Source: Hippasteria phrygiana
Taxonomy: Eukaryota > Echinodermata > Asteroidea > Valvatida > Goniasteridae
Assembly (NCBI GenBank): GCA_037893225.1
Contig: JAZGUH010000624.1
Location: 62,001-126,000 of the forward strand
Direction of reading: 5' to 3'
DNA: 64,000 nucleotides
The translations under genes were made by a program, and so were the position numbers. Positions 45,411-56,490 of this stretch are shown here, one piece after another. Numbering within the stretch: the first letter of the stretch is position 1; the number at the start of each line of letters is the position of its first letter. The notes under the pieces were generated by a model. That model saw only the letters and a list, made by a program, of their open reading frames with translations. It made no database searches and was not told the origin of the DNA.

Positions 45411-45505
45411 GTGAGTCTCTCCTCCATTGTCTCATATAATTCTAATTATATTGCAGGTAAGTACCTTTATGTAATTGGGGAATTATATTTCGCCAATTCC
45501 GGAGA
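45411..45505. repeat. DIRS internal complementary region
   Basis: 45411-45482 (GTGAGTCTCTCCTCCATTGT and onward, to CTTTATGTAATTGGGG) is the reverse complement of the left terminus. It is followed without a gap by TATATTTCGCCAATTCCGGA, the reverse complement of the right terminus. It would template the circle junction. Confidence 0.9.
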
Positions 45506-45522
45506 GACTCACCCTGTAGACT

Positions 45523-46147
45523 TCAAAGCATCTCTGCCGATGACGATGCCAGGATTGCTCGGCCAAACTCTGAAGAGGATGAAGACCTATTGTAAAATTT
45601 TGCGAATGTGTTGGCCGAAGGCCAATCTGCCGCCTTTAGGATATCAGGCATGGAGACACCCGCCTGAGCTGCTGCTGAGGTAGACGCACCTCTAGTTGAA
45701 TGACCTTTAAAGGATGAAGTGTCAATCCCTGAAAGAGACATGACGTCTCTGAGCCACCTGGAAATAGTAGAAGGCACTACTGGGTGAAAAGGCCTAGCAT
45801 GAGACAGAAGTATTGACTGAATCGTGAACTACCTTCACCTCTGCAATGCTGAGTTCGATCAAGATACTCCTGAAGAGCCAGAACAGGGCATAAATTCCTG
45901 CAAGCCGGGAAAGGATGAACTTCTATGTTATGAAATGGTTTAGCGACCGAAACACGCTTAGAGGGGTGAACCAGCCAGAAAACACATAAGCGCCGTTTGC
46001 CTGCCTGACCATCTGGGTAAGATGGATCGCTGTCAAAGACGAAACACGGCTAGCGGTTACCAAAGCTAACAACATCGTTAGCTTTAAGGTGAGCTGCTTC
46101 CGTGACAAACGTCTGTTGTCCGGCAAGGACTTAAAGGGAAAGTCCAC
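45523..46147 (-). pseudogene. DIRS tyrosine recombinase, catalytic part
   Basis: The frame 46147-45923 carries LTLKLTMLLALVTASRVSSL, the motif with the first catalytic Arg. The frame 45777-45523 carries FKGHSTRGASTSAAAQAGVS (H-x-x-R box), then W...TFAKFYNR with the nucleophilic Tyr. The stretch between them is frameshifted (45780-45920). The N-terminal part is separated by the insertion at about 46135-46780. Confidence 0.8.
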
Positions 46148-46780
46148 CCTGAGTTTATAATAACATAATGTTAAAGAACGTTAATTGGAATTGTGACTTA
46201 CCTTTTATTTCATTTTGATTGGTTTCGATAATCGTATAAACCCGATGTTTTTTCATAACGCGCCTGCTGTCATGCGGGCTGCCCTTTTGCTCTAGAATAT
46301 CGGTACATCCGGGATACTGTGACGTAGTGGCTGCACTACCAAGCCGGCCGGCCGGCCCCGCAGCCTGAGCTGTGCGAGTGCAGTGAACCATTGTCCATAC
46401 ATGCAACACACACGAGAACGCGGCAGTGTTGTTCCTTGACGCACGTCTGTTTTCCATATTCCTGGCGAATTTTTGCCTGACTGCTAAAGCAAAACTCGGT
46501 CGTGCTGTAGTACAGCAACATCATGACGATTTGGCAAGCTTTTGGCTGCTCAAATACACCGAATTCTCTAAAAGGTCTCAGCGCCTTCTTCCAAATTCCC
46601 AATCCCCCAAAGTCAAACGACCGGATATTTGTAAGAAATGGCTGAACAATATAAAAACGCGACGACTTCGAACCGGATTGCTTTGAGGAAAATCGGCAGG
46701 CAGTTCTCCTGGGGTAGGCTAAGAATCTTCGAGATGATGCAGTGCCTAACATATTTTCTTTCCGACCAGAACAGATTTTG
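46135..46780. mobile_element. Unclassified insertion splitting the DIRS recombinase
   Basis: Recombinase sequence runs to GAPIGQHHLVTRFFKGILTL, then RPFRRA (near 46780), and resumes at SLPDNRRLSRKQLTLKL (near 46130). The ~650 bp between does not fit the family and includes GGCCGGCCGGCCGG near 46344. Exact ends and target duplication were not determined. Confidence 0.55.
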
Positions 46781-46860
46781 TGCTCTTCTAAAAGGTCGTA
46801 GCGTGAGAATACCTTTGAAAAAACGTGTAACCAAATGGTGTTGACCAATGGGAGCCCCAT

Positions 46861-47082
46861 TCACAAAACTATGAGCGGAAGATATGGCCGAACGGTAAAC
46901 ATTAATGTCCTATAGATGAAACCCTTGTCGAAGAGACCTTGCAGGAAATTTAAAAAATCAGCTATAGATGAATAAACCGGATCCACCTGTCTTTGAAGAC
47001 ACCAGCTATTCCAACTCTTCCAAGCGGAGTTGAATTGCCTGTGAGTCCCTTCCTGCCAGGAGCATAGAATAGTGGAGGACAC
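46861..47082 (-). pseudogene. DIRS tyrosine recombinase, N-terminal part
   Basis: The frame includes SAWKSWNSWCLQRQVDPVYS and ADFLNFLQGLFDKGFIYRTL, the SAM-like DNA-binding domain of DIRS recombinases. It overlaps the end of the RT/RNase H ORF in another frame, a common arrangement in DIRS elements. It continues after a frameshift at about 46864 with APIGQHHLVTRFFKG. Confidence 0.75.
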
Positions 47083-49013
47083 TGCAAGTTAAAGTCCCTC
47101 TGACTGCAAGTTCTCCCGGATAACTTCCATGCGGCCAGTTCTAGCTGATTCGTCAATGGATGCACAAGGCGGTGATCGTGCGGGAGACGAAGCAGGTCTG
47201 CTGTCCGGGGCAGGATAACAGGAAAATCGACGAGAAGCTCCAACAGCCTAGGGTACCACGCTTGAGTCCTCCACACCGGGGCAATCAGGACCACTGTTGC
47301 CTCCTCCTCCCGAATCTCGTGTAAGCATTTCGTGAGGAGATCAAACGGAGGAAAAGCATAACCCTGGGTTCCCTTCCAGTCGAGAAGTAGAGCGTCTATT
47401 CTCCAGGCCACGGGGTCGGGCTGCCACGCGACAAAAGTGGTTAGCTGGGTGTTCAATCTGGTTGCAAACAGATCCACCTGCGGGGAGAACTGCAACATCA
47501 GCATGACCCTGTGAAAAATCCGTGGGTCGAGTTGCCACTCTGCCCGATCGTTGAAAACTCTGGACAATTGGTCTGCAGTGACGTTGTGCGATCCGGGAAT
47601 GTGTTGCGCCGACAGATAGATGTTGCGCTTGAGGCACCAGAGCCAGATTTTGATGGCCAGACGGGCAAGGTCCTCGGAGTGTGTACCGCCCATGCGATTG
47701 ATGTAGGCGATTGCCACGGAGTTGTCTAGCTGGAGGCGAACCTGGAGATTGCGTCGATCTTTCAGAAGAGTCTTCAGAGCATAAAAGACTGCCAACAATT
47801 CCAGGAAGTTTATGTGCTTCAGTTGTTCTAGCACCAACCATCGGCCCCCTACTTTCTGACTGTCGAGACAGACTCCCCAACCCAACATTGATGCATCTGT
47901 CTGAATTGTGACATCTGGGGAATGACGAAGAATACTGCGACCGTTCCAAGATTGTAGATATTGAGTCCAAGTAATGAGCTCCTCCCTGGACTCTGGGGTA
48001 AGAGAAACTAGGGACTCGGAATCGCCGCTCTTGTGAAGGGCCAAAATCTTGTCGAATTGAAGGTGTCGATAAAATAACGGAGCTGGAAATACCGCTTGAA
48101 CCGTCGAGGATAACCTGCCCACCAAACTGGCAACCTCGCGTGCCGACGTGGACTCTGCGGCCAACATCTCGTGGCAGTGGCGGATGACTCTGTCTATTTT
48201 CGTTTGGCCGAGGGAAAGGGTCATTGATTGTGAATCTATGACAAATCCCAGGTACTGTGATGGGTGAAGAGAAGATTTGTTATGATTTATGATAAAACCC
48301 AACTTCTGAAGAAGATCAACTGTCTCGTGAGTGTTGCTCAAACACTCCTGCATCGACGAACCAAGAACTAAAATATCATCAAGGTAAATGATACAACGGA
48401 TTCCCCGCTCCCTGAGGAAGGACACTACGGGTTTCAAAATCTTTGTGAATGTGCGAGGGGCACTGCAAAGCCCAAAAGGAAGGCAGGAAAATTGATAAAG
48501 AACCCCTTTCCAACAGAAACGGAGATATTTACGATGGAGGGAGTAGACAGGAACCGTAAAATAAGCATCCTTAAGGTCAATTGTAGTCATCCAATCGTCC
48601 TTAGATAAAAGATCTTTGACCGCCGAGATGTTCTCCATCTTAAAATGTTGATAAGCAATAAAATGATTTAAAGGACGCAAATTTATAACCGGGCGAAGAT
48701 CTCCTGAAATCTTTGGGACCATGAAAAGAGTAGAAATAAATTGTCCTGAAACTGGAAGCTCAACAGTTATGGCCCCTTTGTCCAACATCTTTTGCACCTC
48801 CTGATCAAAATGAAATTCATGACGCTTAGACTGAGCTCGAGGCTTAGGAACACGAACTTGAAATGGAGTAGAAATAAATTCTATATGATAGCCGGAAACG
48901 GCATTGAGGATCCAAGGATCATTGGTGATCAAACTCCAAAATTTAGTGAAAAACGTTAGTCTACCAGCAAGAGGTGCAGAAAAGGTTGGAGCACAAACAC
49001 GGTGAGAAAACAA
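46962..49013 (-). CDS. DIRS reverse transcriptase-RNase H polyprotein (683 aa)
   Basis: An uninterrupted frame. The RT domain includes VPKISGDLRPVINLRPLNHF, MTTIDLKDAYFTVPV, FSCLPFGLCSAPRTFTKIL and CIIYLDDILVLG; YLDD is the catalytic motif. The RNase H domain follows with VTIQTDASMLGWGVCLDSQK, INFLELLAVFYAL, LQLDNSVAIAYINRMGGTHS and IPGSHNVTADQLSR. Intact length suggests a fairly recent copy, although the flanking ORFs are broken. Confidence 0.9.
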   Translation of the reverse strand: MFSHRVCAPTFSAPLAGRLTFFTKFWSLITNDPWILNAVSGYHIEFISTPFQVRVPKPRAQSKRHEFHFDQEVQKMLDKGAITVELPVSGQFISTLFMVPKISGDLRPVINLRPLNHFIAYQHFKMENISAVKDLLSKDDWMTTIDLKDAYFTVPVYSLHRKYLRFCWKGVLYQFSCLPFGLCSAPRTFTKILKPVVSFLRERGIRCIIYLDDILVLGSSMQECLSNTHETVDLLQKLGFIINHNKSSLHPSQYLGFVIDSQSMTLSLGQTKIDRVIRHCHEMLAAESTSAREVASLVGRLSSTVQAVFPAPLFYRHLQFDKILALHKSGDSESLVSLTPESREELITWTQYLQSWNGRSILRHSPDVTIQTDASMLGWGVCLDSQKVGGRWLVLEQLKHINFLELLAVFYALKTLLKDRRNLQVRLQLDNSVAIAYINRMGGTHSEDLARLAIKIWLWCLKRNIYLSAQHIPGSHNVTADQLSRVFNDRAEWQLDPRIFHRVMLMLQFSPQVDLFATRLNTQLTTFVAWQPDPVAWRIDALLLDWKGTQGYAFPPFDLLTKCLHEIREEEATVVLIAPVWRTQAWYPRLLELLVDFPVILPRTADLLRLPHDHRLVHPLTNQLELAAWKLSGRTCSQRDFNLQCPPLFYAPGRKGLTGNSTPLGRVGIAGVFKDRWIRFIHL

Positions 49014-49054
49014 TGTATGAGTAGAATGTACATCGGACTCAGGCTCAATATTAG

Positions 49055-50434
49055 CTAGTTTTTTGCATTCTGAGAGTGCGAGGATCTGGCAAATTTAGCC
49101 CTATCACCCCCATAGGAGGTGCCACCCCTGGAGAAACTCTGAAAGGTACCCCTATGAGAACTACCTCTGCCGCCTGAAGAAGAGAAGCGTCTCCATCTGG
49201 CGGTTCTGGCCAAACTCTGATACGGAGAATAACGCCTTCCCCTGGAACTGGAGGGCCTAGGCTTGGTGTAGGTCACCTTTTGCGGCCAGCCTGTTCGCCT
49301 TCTCTGTATCCTCGATGTCCTTTAAAACGGACGCACCAAACAGCTCATTCAAGGATGGCGATTTTTTCTTGATGACATCAAATTTGTTGTCGACAATGTC
49401 ATCAAAAGCATGCTGCCAAGAGAGGGCCAAGCTTTGGCTCGCTGAGCCGAGGAGTATAATTCCGGAGGATACAAATTGTAACACATTCTCCCTGGAGATC
49501 TCCTCAGGACAATCAGGGTCAGCCACGGCATCGAAAACGTCTCAAGAAAGGGAGAGCCGCCTTGAGGACATGACCATGGGATAGGCGTAGCTTATCATCA
49601 ACGGAAACTGTACTAGAATTCGCTTGTCTGAAAACCTTTTTAATACCGGTAGGTAACTCAGGGGCAGAAAAATACTTCTCCTGTTCCTCGGGAACGGAGT
49701 GTGTACTAACCTCCTCCTTGAAATCCTCAGACGAGAGACGATGAGATCTGAGCTCTTCCCACCACTTCAAAACCTTCTCCGAGATGGGATTACCCAAGTT
49801 CTTACGATGAGGGTTACGAAAAACCTCAACATTCGAAGGTGATGCTGTGGCTGCCAAAAACTGGGATTTTTCGCCGTCACTGTCACTAGTTGCGCTAGGC
49901 GGGTCAGACACGGTGTACCGTTCCGACGCGTCCAAAATGGCGTCGGTTAAATCCTGAGGAGTGGGCAGGGGTTTCACATTCCCGGATGATCTATGACGTC
50001 AGTCAACGGTCAGTGAAGCCGACGGCTGTTCGGTGTGGGATTGTTGGGCTGTCGGGAACCACTGTCGACATACCCCAAGGATTAAGAAAATACGGCAAAC
50101 CGGGAGCCGGAGCGTAGCCTGGAGCGTAGCCCGGAGCAACATTTTGTGGTGGGAAATTCAAGGGGGTCTGTCCCCACGGCGGAACTGAAGGCAGCGGCTG
50201 CATGAACACCGGTCGCTGCTGTTGGGCCCATGATGAATATGGATCCCCAGACTGAAAGAGCCCACTGGTACTGTCACCGGGGGCCACGCCGCTGACCTGA
50301 GCCGAAGGCACGGGAGTTGAGCTGGAGCTGGACCCCGCCTGGAAAAAACGTTCCGACGGAGCAGATGAGTGGGCCGGTAAGGGCTTCGGGGACGACACCC
50401 CTCTACCCGAAAAACTTTCAGTCCGCGACGGCAC
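49055..50434 (-). pseudogene. DIRS gag-like ORF1 (frameshifted)
   Basis: Successive frames 50434-50003 (Ser/Pro-rich), 49977-49519 (VSEKVLKWWEEL-like helical part), 49526-49257 (NVLQFVSSGIILLGSASQSL) and 49276-49055 (Arg/Gly/Ser-rich, SSGGRGSSHRGTFQSFSRGG) overlap at their ends, as expected for one ORF with three frameshifts or stops. The basic RG-rich tail directly precedes RT and probably binds nucleic acid. Confidence 0.7.
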
Positions 50435-50810
50435 GTGGACAGAAGTTCGGCACTATGCTGTTGGTCCAACCCAAGATCTGGGTTGGCCAAATCTGCCAGG
50501 CCCCGGTTCAGTCTCACCATTTTCCTTCGCCGCCAAGGCCAGGATATCCACGGGGAGTTGCTCGTCGTCGTCCGGCGGAGGTCGAGAAAAGGGATGTTAC
50601 GATCAGACTGCACATGTGCACAAGTAACAAAAGACAGCGATTCCAGGCATCACTGGGTATATGTAGCAGTCGTTGGGAGTTTTGCATACTAATGAGCTGC
50701 GAAGGGTGGATCAGATTGCATCACAAGGAACAATCTACAGGGAGAGTCTCTCCGGAATTGGCAAAATATAATGACATCGTCGCGCGCATCACGCCTTGTG
50801 CCTATTCAAT

Positions 50811-50988
50811 AGACCTTTATCATGGTACAGCCATCTTGTTTTTCTCCTATTAAAATCAATGTAACCAAACCGAGGCTGGAAGGAAAAATAGTCTGGCGCC
50901 TTCATTCAATAATTATTGGAATCACTATTCATAATTGCTAATGCATACAGGAAACAAGACAAAGATAGGGACAGCATGATAAAGGTCT
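50811..50988. mobile_element. Small MITE in R copy 2
   Basis: AGACCTTTATCATG at left and CATGATAAAGGTCT at right are exact inverted repeats, with TA/AT flanks compatible with a TA target. The 18-mer GCCTTGTGCCTATTCAAT occurs on both sides, whereas R copy 1 has one related copy. Confidence 0.75.
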
Positions 50989-53110
50989 ATAGGCCTTGTG
51001 CCTATTCAATAAGGCCTGGTGCATTTTCAGTAATACATGCTGTTGTCATTTTGGTGGTTCTGGATAAGTGATTACCGAGCATTACACTCCGTTCCAATGC
51101 CAATTTGTTTCTGCGGCTCTTCGCATGCGCTGAATTGTACAGTCCATTCCAATGAACTACACCGGTAATCTATACTATAAAGACCCTAACCTGCGCCATC
51201 TTGGAATCTTGGAATTAGAACCGCGCCATCTTGGAATTAGAACCGCGCCATCTTGGAAAAGTGCGTCACGTTTGGTCGGGTGACTCGGCGTGGTGTCGCC
51301 GGTGATCGGGGGGCGAGGAGGGTACCAGAGTGCTTCCCGGATGCTGGATCACGTGATGATGTCTCCCGAACGGCCGTGCTGCGATAATGTCTGATTGGCT
51401 GTTTCCAACGGACCTCCCGATTGGTCCGTGATGCGAGAAACCTCCCGAACTGCCGCCTTCCGGCGTGTCCGATTGGCCGTTTCCAACGAGCCTCCCCGTT
51501 GGTCGGCCTGACCCGCTGAATCCTCGGTGGTGCCGCGATATGATTTCCCCCTTGTTGCCGACTGCGGGATTGCTCGAAACGGGGTACCGGTTACAGTCAC
51601 GATGTCCGGAACTGGCGCCTGCGGAATGGCCGTATCATATATTATCGGGATCACATTTGGGCTTGCCAAATTTTCATGCCTGGCTGTTTTCACGGCAAGA
51701 CGCTTTTGCCTTTATTGCCAATACGGTGGCCGATAAACAACGTCATTAGAAAATATAAATTTAAATCTTCAAAATCGGTCGTCTCTCTCTCTTTCAAATA
51801 GCTTGCTGGCGAAATGCTGGTACTTTCTGCCGATGGTTTCCAATTATTTTTGTTAGAAAAGCAAAAATATATATAGGCCTATATAAAAGTTAAGTAGACC
51901 AAAAAACTGTTTAGGCTGGCTTACGCACCGTTAGGCCTGCAGGCGAACGTGGCGCTGTTCATAAGGCCAACTAAAATTGTTGTTTCCCTCGGCCGACGAA
52001 TTGGAAAAGAGGGTCAGTCGGTCGGGAATTTTTTTTTCGTATTCACGCTCACCCGGGCGTGTTTAGGCCTACACATTAAAAGAACACCCTGGTTTAACAC
52101 TTTTTTAGACATAGAGGCCGAGTTATGTTTTTATTGATATGTTTTTAAAAAAACGCCGACCCTGAATCTGTCGATTTTTACGGTCGGTCGGTTTGAGGGC
52201 GACACAACAATTTCTTTTTTTGCCTAATGACCAGAATACCATACGTGTGCACGACTACTTGCAATGGACGAATTACTTTTCCCATCTTGACCTCAAACCC
52301 AAACGCGGCTCTACTGAATCGGTGCAAAAACACAGCCAACCTAATTAATCCCAGTAAAAATTCCGATTCTGAAACAAAAAAGTAGAAAATCAGTCTTTAA
52401 TAGAGTGCCGGATGCCGTTTTCCAACGATTTTGTACCATTCTAAATGTCCGGGAAAGTCAATTTATTAAACAAATGGAAATTATCAAACCCTGACCTCCA
52501 ACCTAAATGCGCTCCGAACAGTGCAGAACCAGTGGCTCAACTCATTCAAATTAAAGAAGGATTTTCGGTTAAGAAGCTGAAATCAGTCCAAAAATGGCAG
52601 AAAGTTCATATTTGTCTCAATTCAATTGAAAGACCGACCCCTGACCTCCAACCTAAAGACGGCCCGAATAAAACGGTGCAAAAACAGTACGGTAGCCTAA
52701 GTCAAATAAAAGACGGATTTTCGCCATCGGTTAAAAAAAGCTGAAACAAAAAGCTTAACATCGGTCTTAGAGTGGCGGCCGGAATGCCATTTCACGACGA
52801 TTTTGTACCATTCTAAATATCCGAATTATTTTTTTATTAAACAAATTAAAAGACCAACCTTCGACCTCCAACCTAACTGGTGCCCCGAATACAACCTTGC
52901 AGAAACAGTCAGCCCAATTCAAATTTAAGACGGATAACAAAATAAAAATCTATCATAAAAAGGCAGAATTCCATTCCCTCAAATTTTGTACCATAAGACA
53001 ATGTTAGAAGTGCCCCGCCGCGCAGTCCACCCATCTAGTCTATTTAAATTGAGGAACTTCACATTAGCCCCTTCTGCGCACTTCCGGGTTGAAAGCGAGA
53101 ATGTCAGTGG

Positions 53111-53331
53111 CAGTGGCGTAACTGGGCGAAATTTGGGGGGTGGGGGGGGGGGGGGCACATAGGGATGCACACATTTTTTTTCAAGGGGGCACCGACAGTA
53201 CATAAGCTGCACCTAGTATATTTTCTTGTACATTTGAAGATTTCAAATGGGGGGGGGGGGCACCCAGGGGGGCACGGATGTCAACTGGGAGGGGGGGGGG
53301 GGGGGCACGTGCCCCCGTAGTTGCGCCACTG
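53111..53331. mobile_element. hAT MITE, CAGTGGCGTA family, nested in R copy 2
   Basis: The termini CAGTGGCGTAACTGG and GTAGTTGCGCCACTG are flanked by an exact 8-bp duplication GTCAGTGG (53103-53110 and 53332-53339). Three G-runs inside. Orthologous to 21657-21860. Confidence 0.9.
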
Positions 53332-53440
53332 GTCAGTGGCAAACATAACAACGCTTTTCAGCACATTCATTCATGCGGCCATAAAAGGCCATGCGTTAGT
53401 CTTGGTTCCACGGACATCCTTATAGGGTGCACCACACTAA

Positions 53441-54650
53441 ATAAACTCCCATTGTCCATCAACTTCACAGTGAACAAATCCTTATCCAGGAGTCTCTCAG
53501 TTTTGGTGACACAACTGAAAATTATACTTTGATTATTAATCTGTCAAATTCTGTTCAATTTTGTGGCAGGTCAGCCGTTGATTTTTTTGCTATTTGTCCC
53601 CAGAGAGTACCACCCCCTAAAATGTGGTTTTTCCCAAACCGGCTAGCTGCCATTTTTCATAAAGCATCCCTCCACTTCACAAGCCAAATAGGACCAATTT
53701 TAAAGCCAAAATTTATCAAGTCTTCGCAAAAGTTGAAGCACAGAACCCCCAGGTTATGATAGCTGATCATAATAACACAATCTATCAACTGCATGACCCC
53801 CAAAAATGTATTATTCAAAAAACGGGGTTTACAATTTATGCAAATCAGTTTGGCGCAGCCATTTTGGCCTATTTAGTTTGGTGCACCCTTTAAAAGGAAT
53901 CAATTTCTCTTTCTGGTTAATAAATTACGCTGGAAATATAGAGTGTCGGTCACAGATCTGACATCTGAAAAAAATTGAAAAAATTCTATTGCGTTTGTCT
54001 ACAACAAGGTCAAACATGCGTGAGCATTTTCATGCTACTTTGAACAATTTGAGAAGAAAAACCTGCATGACATTGTGTACACTCTGTTGACAAGTCAGAA
54101 GTTATATCCACAAATTCTCCCTCAAAAAGATATTTTGACGTCTCACTTTTGATCATAAGAATTCTCACAGCTTTACAAATCTTTTATATTTAGAGGGGGG
54201 AAATTAGTATGGGGAAGCTGTGAAAGAGGAAGGGAGATGGGGGGGGGGGGGGGGTGGTTTGCTTTCCCCTCAACATTTCTAACCATGCATTCATATGAAG
54301 TTGTGTGCTACTTTATTACGAATAGAAAATACACAGTGTTACGGTCTGAAAATCTCCATACTAATATGTGGCTTGTCGAGTAAACTCGACATTGGTAACA
54401 AAAGGGTTAATCGGACAGCATAATTATGCATGAGTTGAAACACAAAGGAAACAATGGGGGACCTAAAAATCTTAACGATCGAAACCGTTTGGGCAGAAAT
54501 AATTCGAACCCCCCCCCCCCCCCCCCCCCCCCGGCCCGGTTGCGAATGACCCGACAAAAATCGCTTGAGTAAAGTCTAACTTTTAATGTAAACCTATGTA
54601 TTTTGTTCGTAATACAGCCACACGTATACGCGCGTTTCAGTGGTCTGATC
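53441..54650. other. No recognised gene
   Basis: AT-rich single-copy-looking sequence with a G-run at about 54239 and a C-run at about 54511. Short frames show no recognisable domain. Confidence 0.5.
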
Positions 54651-54662
54651 CGCTCATGCAAC

Positions 54663-54935
54663 CAGTGGCGTAGCCGGGGGGGGGGGGGGGGGGGGGGGGG
54701 GGCAACTTCCCCCTGTGGGAACTCCCCCCCCCCCTCTTGCCCCCCCCCCCCTGGAAAATTGACATGTTTTTTTTTTTTGGGGGGGGGGGGGTTGTCGCCA
54801 TCTGTAGTGTGTAGATATGCGTTACTATAGCGTGAACCTATTTAACAGTCGAATTTCCTCCCTTGAAAATAGCCATGCCCCCCCCCCCCCCCGTTTTCCC
54901 CCCACCCCTCTAGAAAGAGCCTGGCTACGCCACTG
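54663..54935. mobile_element. hAT MITE, CAGTGGCGTA family (273 bp)
   Basis: The left terminus CAGTGGCGTAGCC and right terminus GGCTACGCCACTG are exact inverted repeats, flanked by an exact 8-bp duplication CATGCAAC (54655-54662 and 54936-54943). The interior is almost entirely G- and C-runs. Confidence 0.9.
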
Positions 54936-54973
54936 CATGCAACTATGCGGGTATGGTGTCCTCATAACTGCAA

Positions 54974-55297
54974 ATGGAAAACAGATGCTATTCCAAAGAC
55001 GAACTTTCAGACTTCTTGCAAACTGTGCTTGACTGGCTCCCTGGTGGTTTGAAGATCACAGTCAACGGTATAGCCTGTATTTGTACAGGCGACGGCTGCA
55101 ATGGCGTAGGCTCCATCAAGCCGTTTCTTTGGCTGACACTTTGCTTCTGCTTAATGTCACAGTTATTGCTCAAGTTAAAAAATAAAAAGTTACGACTTAT
55201 TAGATTAAAAGATGGGTGGAAGCAAGTTGAAGCACGTTGTCATAGCTACAGTAGTAAGAATAGAATTATTATTGTTTCCTCTTCCAAGAGGAATTGA
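54974..55297 (+). pseudogene. Ly6-like last exon, third locus (gene fragment)
   Basis: The plus-strand frame includes CYSKDELSDFLQTVLDWLPG, then IACICTGDGCNGVGSIKPFL and WLTLCFCLMSQLLL. CICTGDGCNG matches the CYC/CFC...CNG end of the two Ly6 genes at the same distance from a hydrophobic tail, but a basic extension follows the tail. No upstream Ly6 exon was found (a hAT MITE lies immediately upstream), so it is either a fragment or a gene with distant exons. Confidence 0.55.
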
Positions 55298-56490
55298 AGG
55301 GCAGCCTTGTCTTGCTTTACGCCATTCATTAGTGTTATAAGAAATCCGTCTGGTTGAGAACAGAAACAATACGCATTTATTCGCTACTGTGAATTTGTGT
55401 TCTGTTTTTTTTTATTAACAAGAAATCAATATAAAATCAGCCAAAACACAATTTTTTGTTTAATTATAATTGGATGCGCCAGAATATCATTCTACATGCC
55501 TGTTGATTGCTTACCCAATTTGCTTGATTGAATTTAGCTTTCCTATGCAACCCAAATTTCAAATGCAATTGTTTTAATCTCGTAATTATTAAACTGAAAA
55601 CAAGTTTCTAAATAAACTGTGCAATACCACAGCCAAACTGCACGCCACTTTTAACACACGTTTCTGCTTTTTATTCGATGTAGTAGTTTCTGACAAGAGC
55701 GAAATGACTTCAAAGCACGCTGTCATGGCAACTGGATATAAACTCGGTCTTACGCAATTAGTAAATCAGACCCTCGAGTGAAGCGTTGGCTATTGTACTT
55801 TATGCATTCGTCAATCGCAATTGTTTCATCATTTTTCCGATTGTACATTGACGAATTATCGAGTGCAACTGGGTAACTAAGAAATATAATACGGTAATTC
55901 ATTTCCATCTTCATAAAAACGTCATTATCTATACACAGTTGCTCAGTATGCCTTACAAGTCATTTCGGTCTCGTGTAAAACATTAATTAAGGTATGAAAA
56001 TATAATTAAACCATTACACTTTTTTCTATTGGATGCATCATTTCGTGGTTATGACAACCAATTAACGATTAAAATGTCAAGATCCACTTCTCCAATGGCC
56101 TTCTCGTGCAACTAATTCTGTTTAAGTTGACATGTCATAATTGTCATATGTTTGGTTAAATGCAAGGACGCTGTTTAAATGAAATCTGTGAAAGCAACAT
56201 TAATTAAAACCTTTAGCGCATTTGAATAGGCACTCCCTCACTGCAATAATAAAAAAAATACAGGCGTATTTCGAGATTTGTTGCGGGGGTTACTGTTTTC
56301 ACTCGTGTTGAAATTTTGTTGCGGTTTAGCTATGTCCGGAAACAGATTTTGACATTTTGATGAAAATACTTTGCTGTGTTTTATACATTTACGACAGACT
56401 CATGAACAGACTTTAAAGGTGCAATCCGCTTACACTACAATGGCTTTTACTAGAGTTCCGGGAGTTGGCTACAGCAGTCATCGAAGGCAT

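Larger units (their letters stand above)
45084..50768 (-). mobile_element. DIRS-type tyrosine-recombinase retrotransposon (~5.7 kb)
   Basis: Minus-strand order: gag-like ORF, RT/RNase H, tyrosine recombinase. The left region 45149-45290 is inverted relative to 50628-50752 (terminal inverted repeats, with a ~20-bp indel). An internal complementary region at 45411-45505 is the reverse complement of the left end (45084-45157) joined directly to that of the right end (50746-50768), the hallmark of DIRS-1-like replication through a circle. No target duplication, as expected for recombinase integration. The insertion site lies in repeat R (intact at about 10572-10582). Confidence 0.9.
44605..53440. 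repeat. Repeat R copy 2 (interrupted by DIRS and a MITE)
   Basis: R copy 2 comprises 44605-45082, 50770-50810 and 50992-53440, collinear with copy 1. It is uninterrupted at the positions of the TA element, FB2 and the 1.1-kb TIR element of copy 1, and so supplies their empty sites. It shares the nested hAT MITE with copy 1. No gene recognised. Confidence 0.85.

Noticed and set aside
47341..47970. 209-aa frame on the minus strand inside the DIRS polymerase
   Set aside because: An overlapping register of the RT/RNase H ORF.
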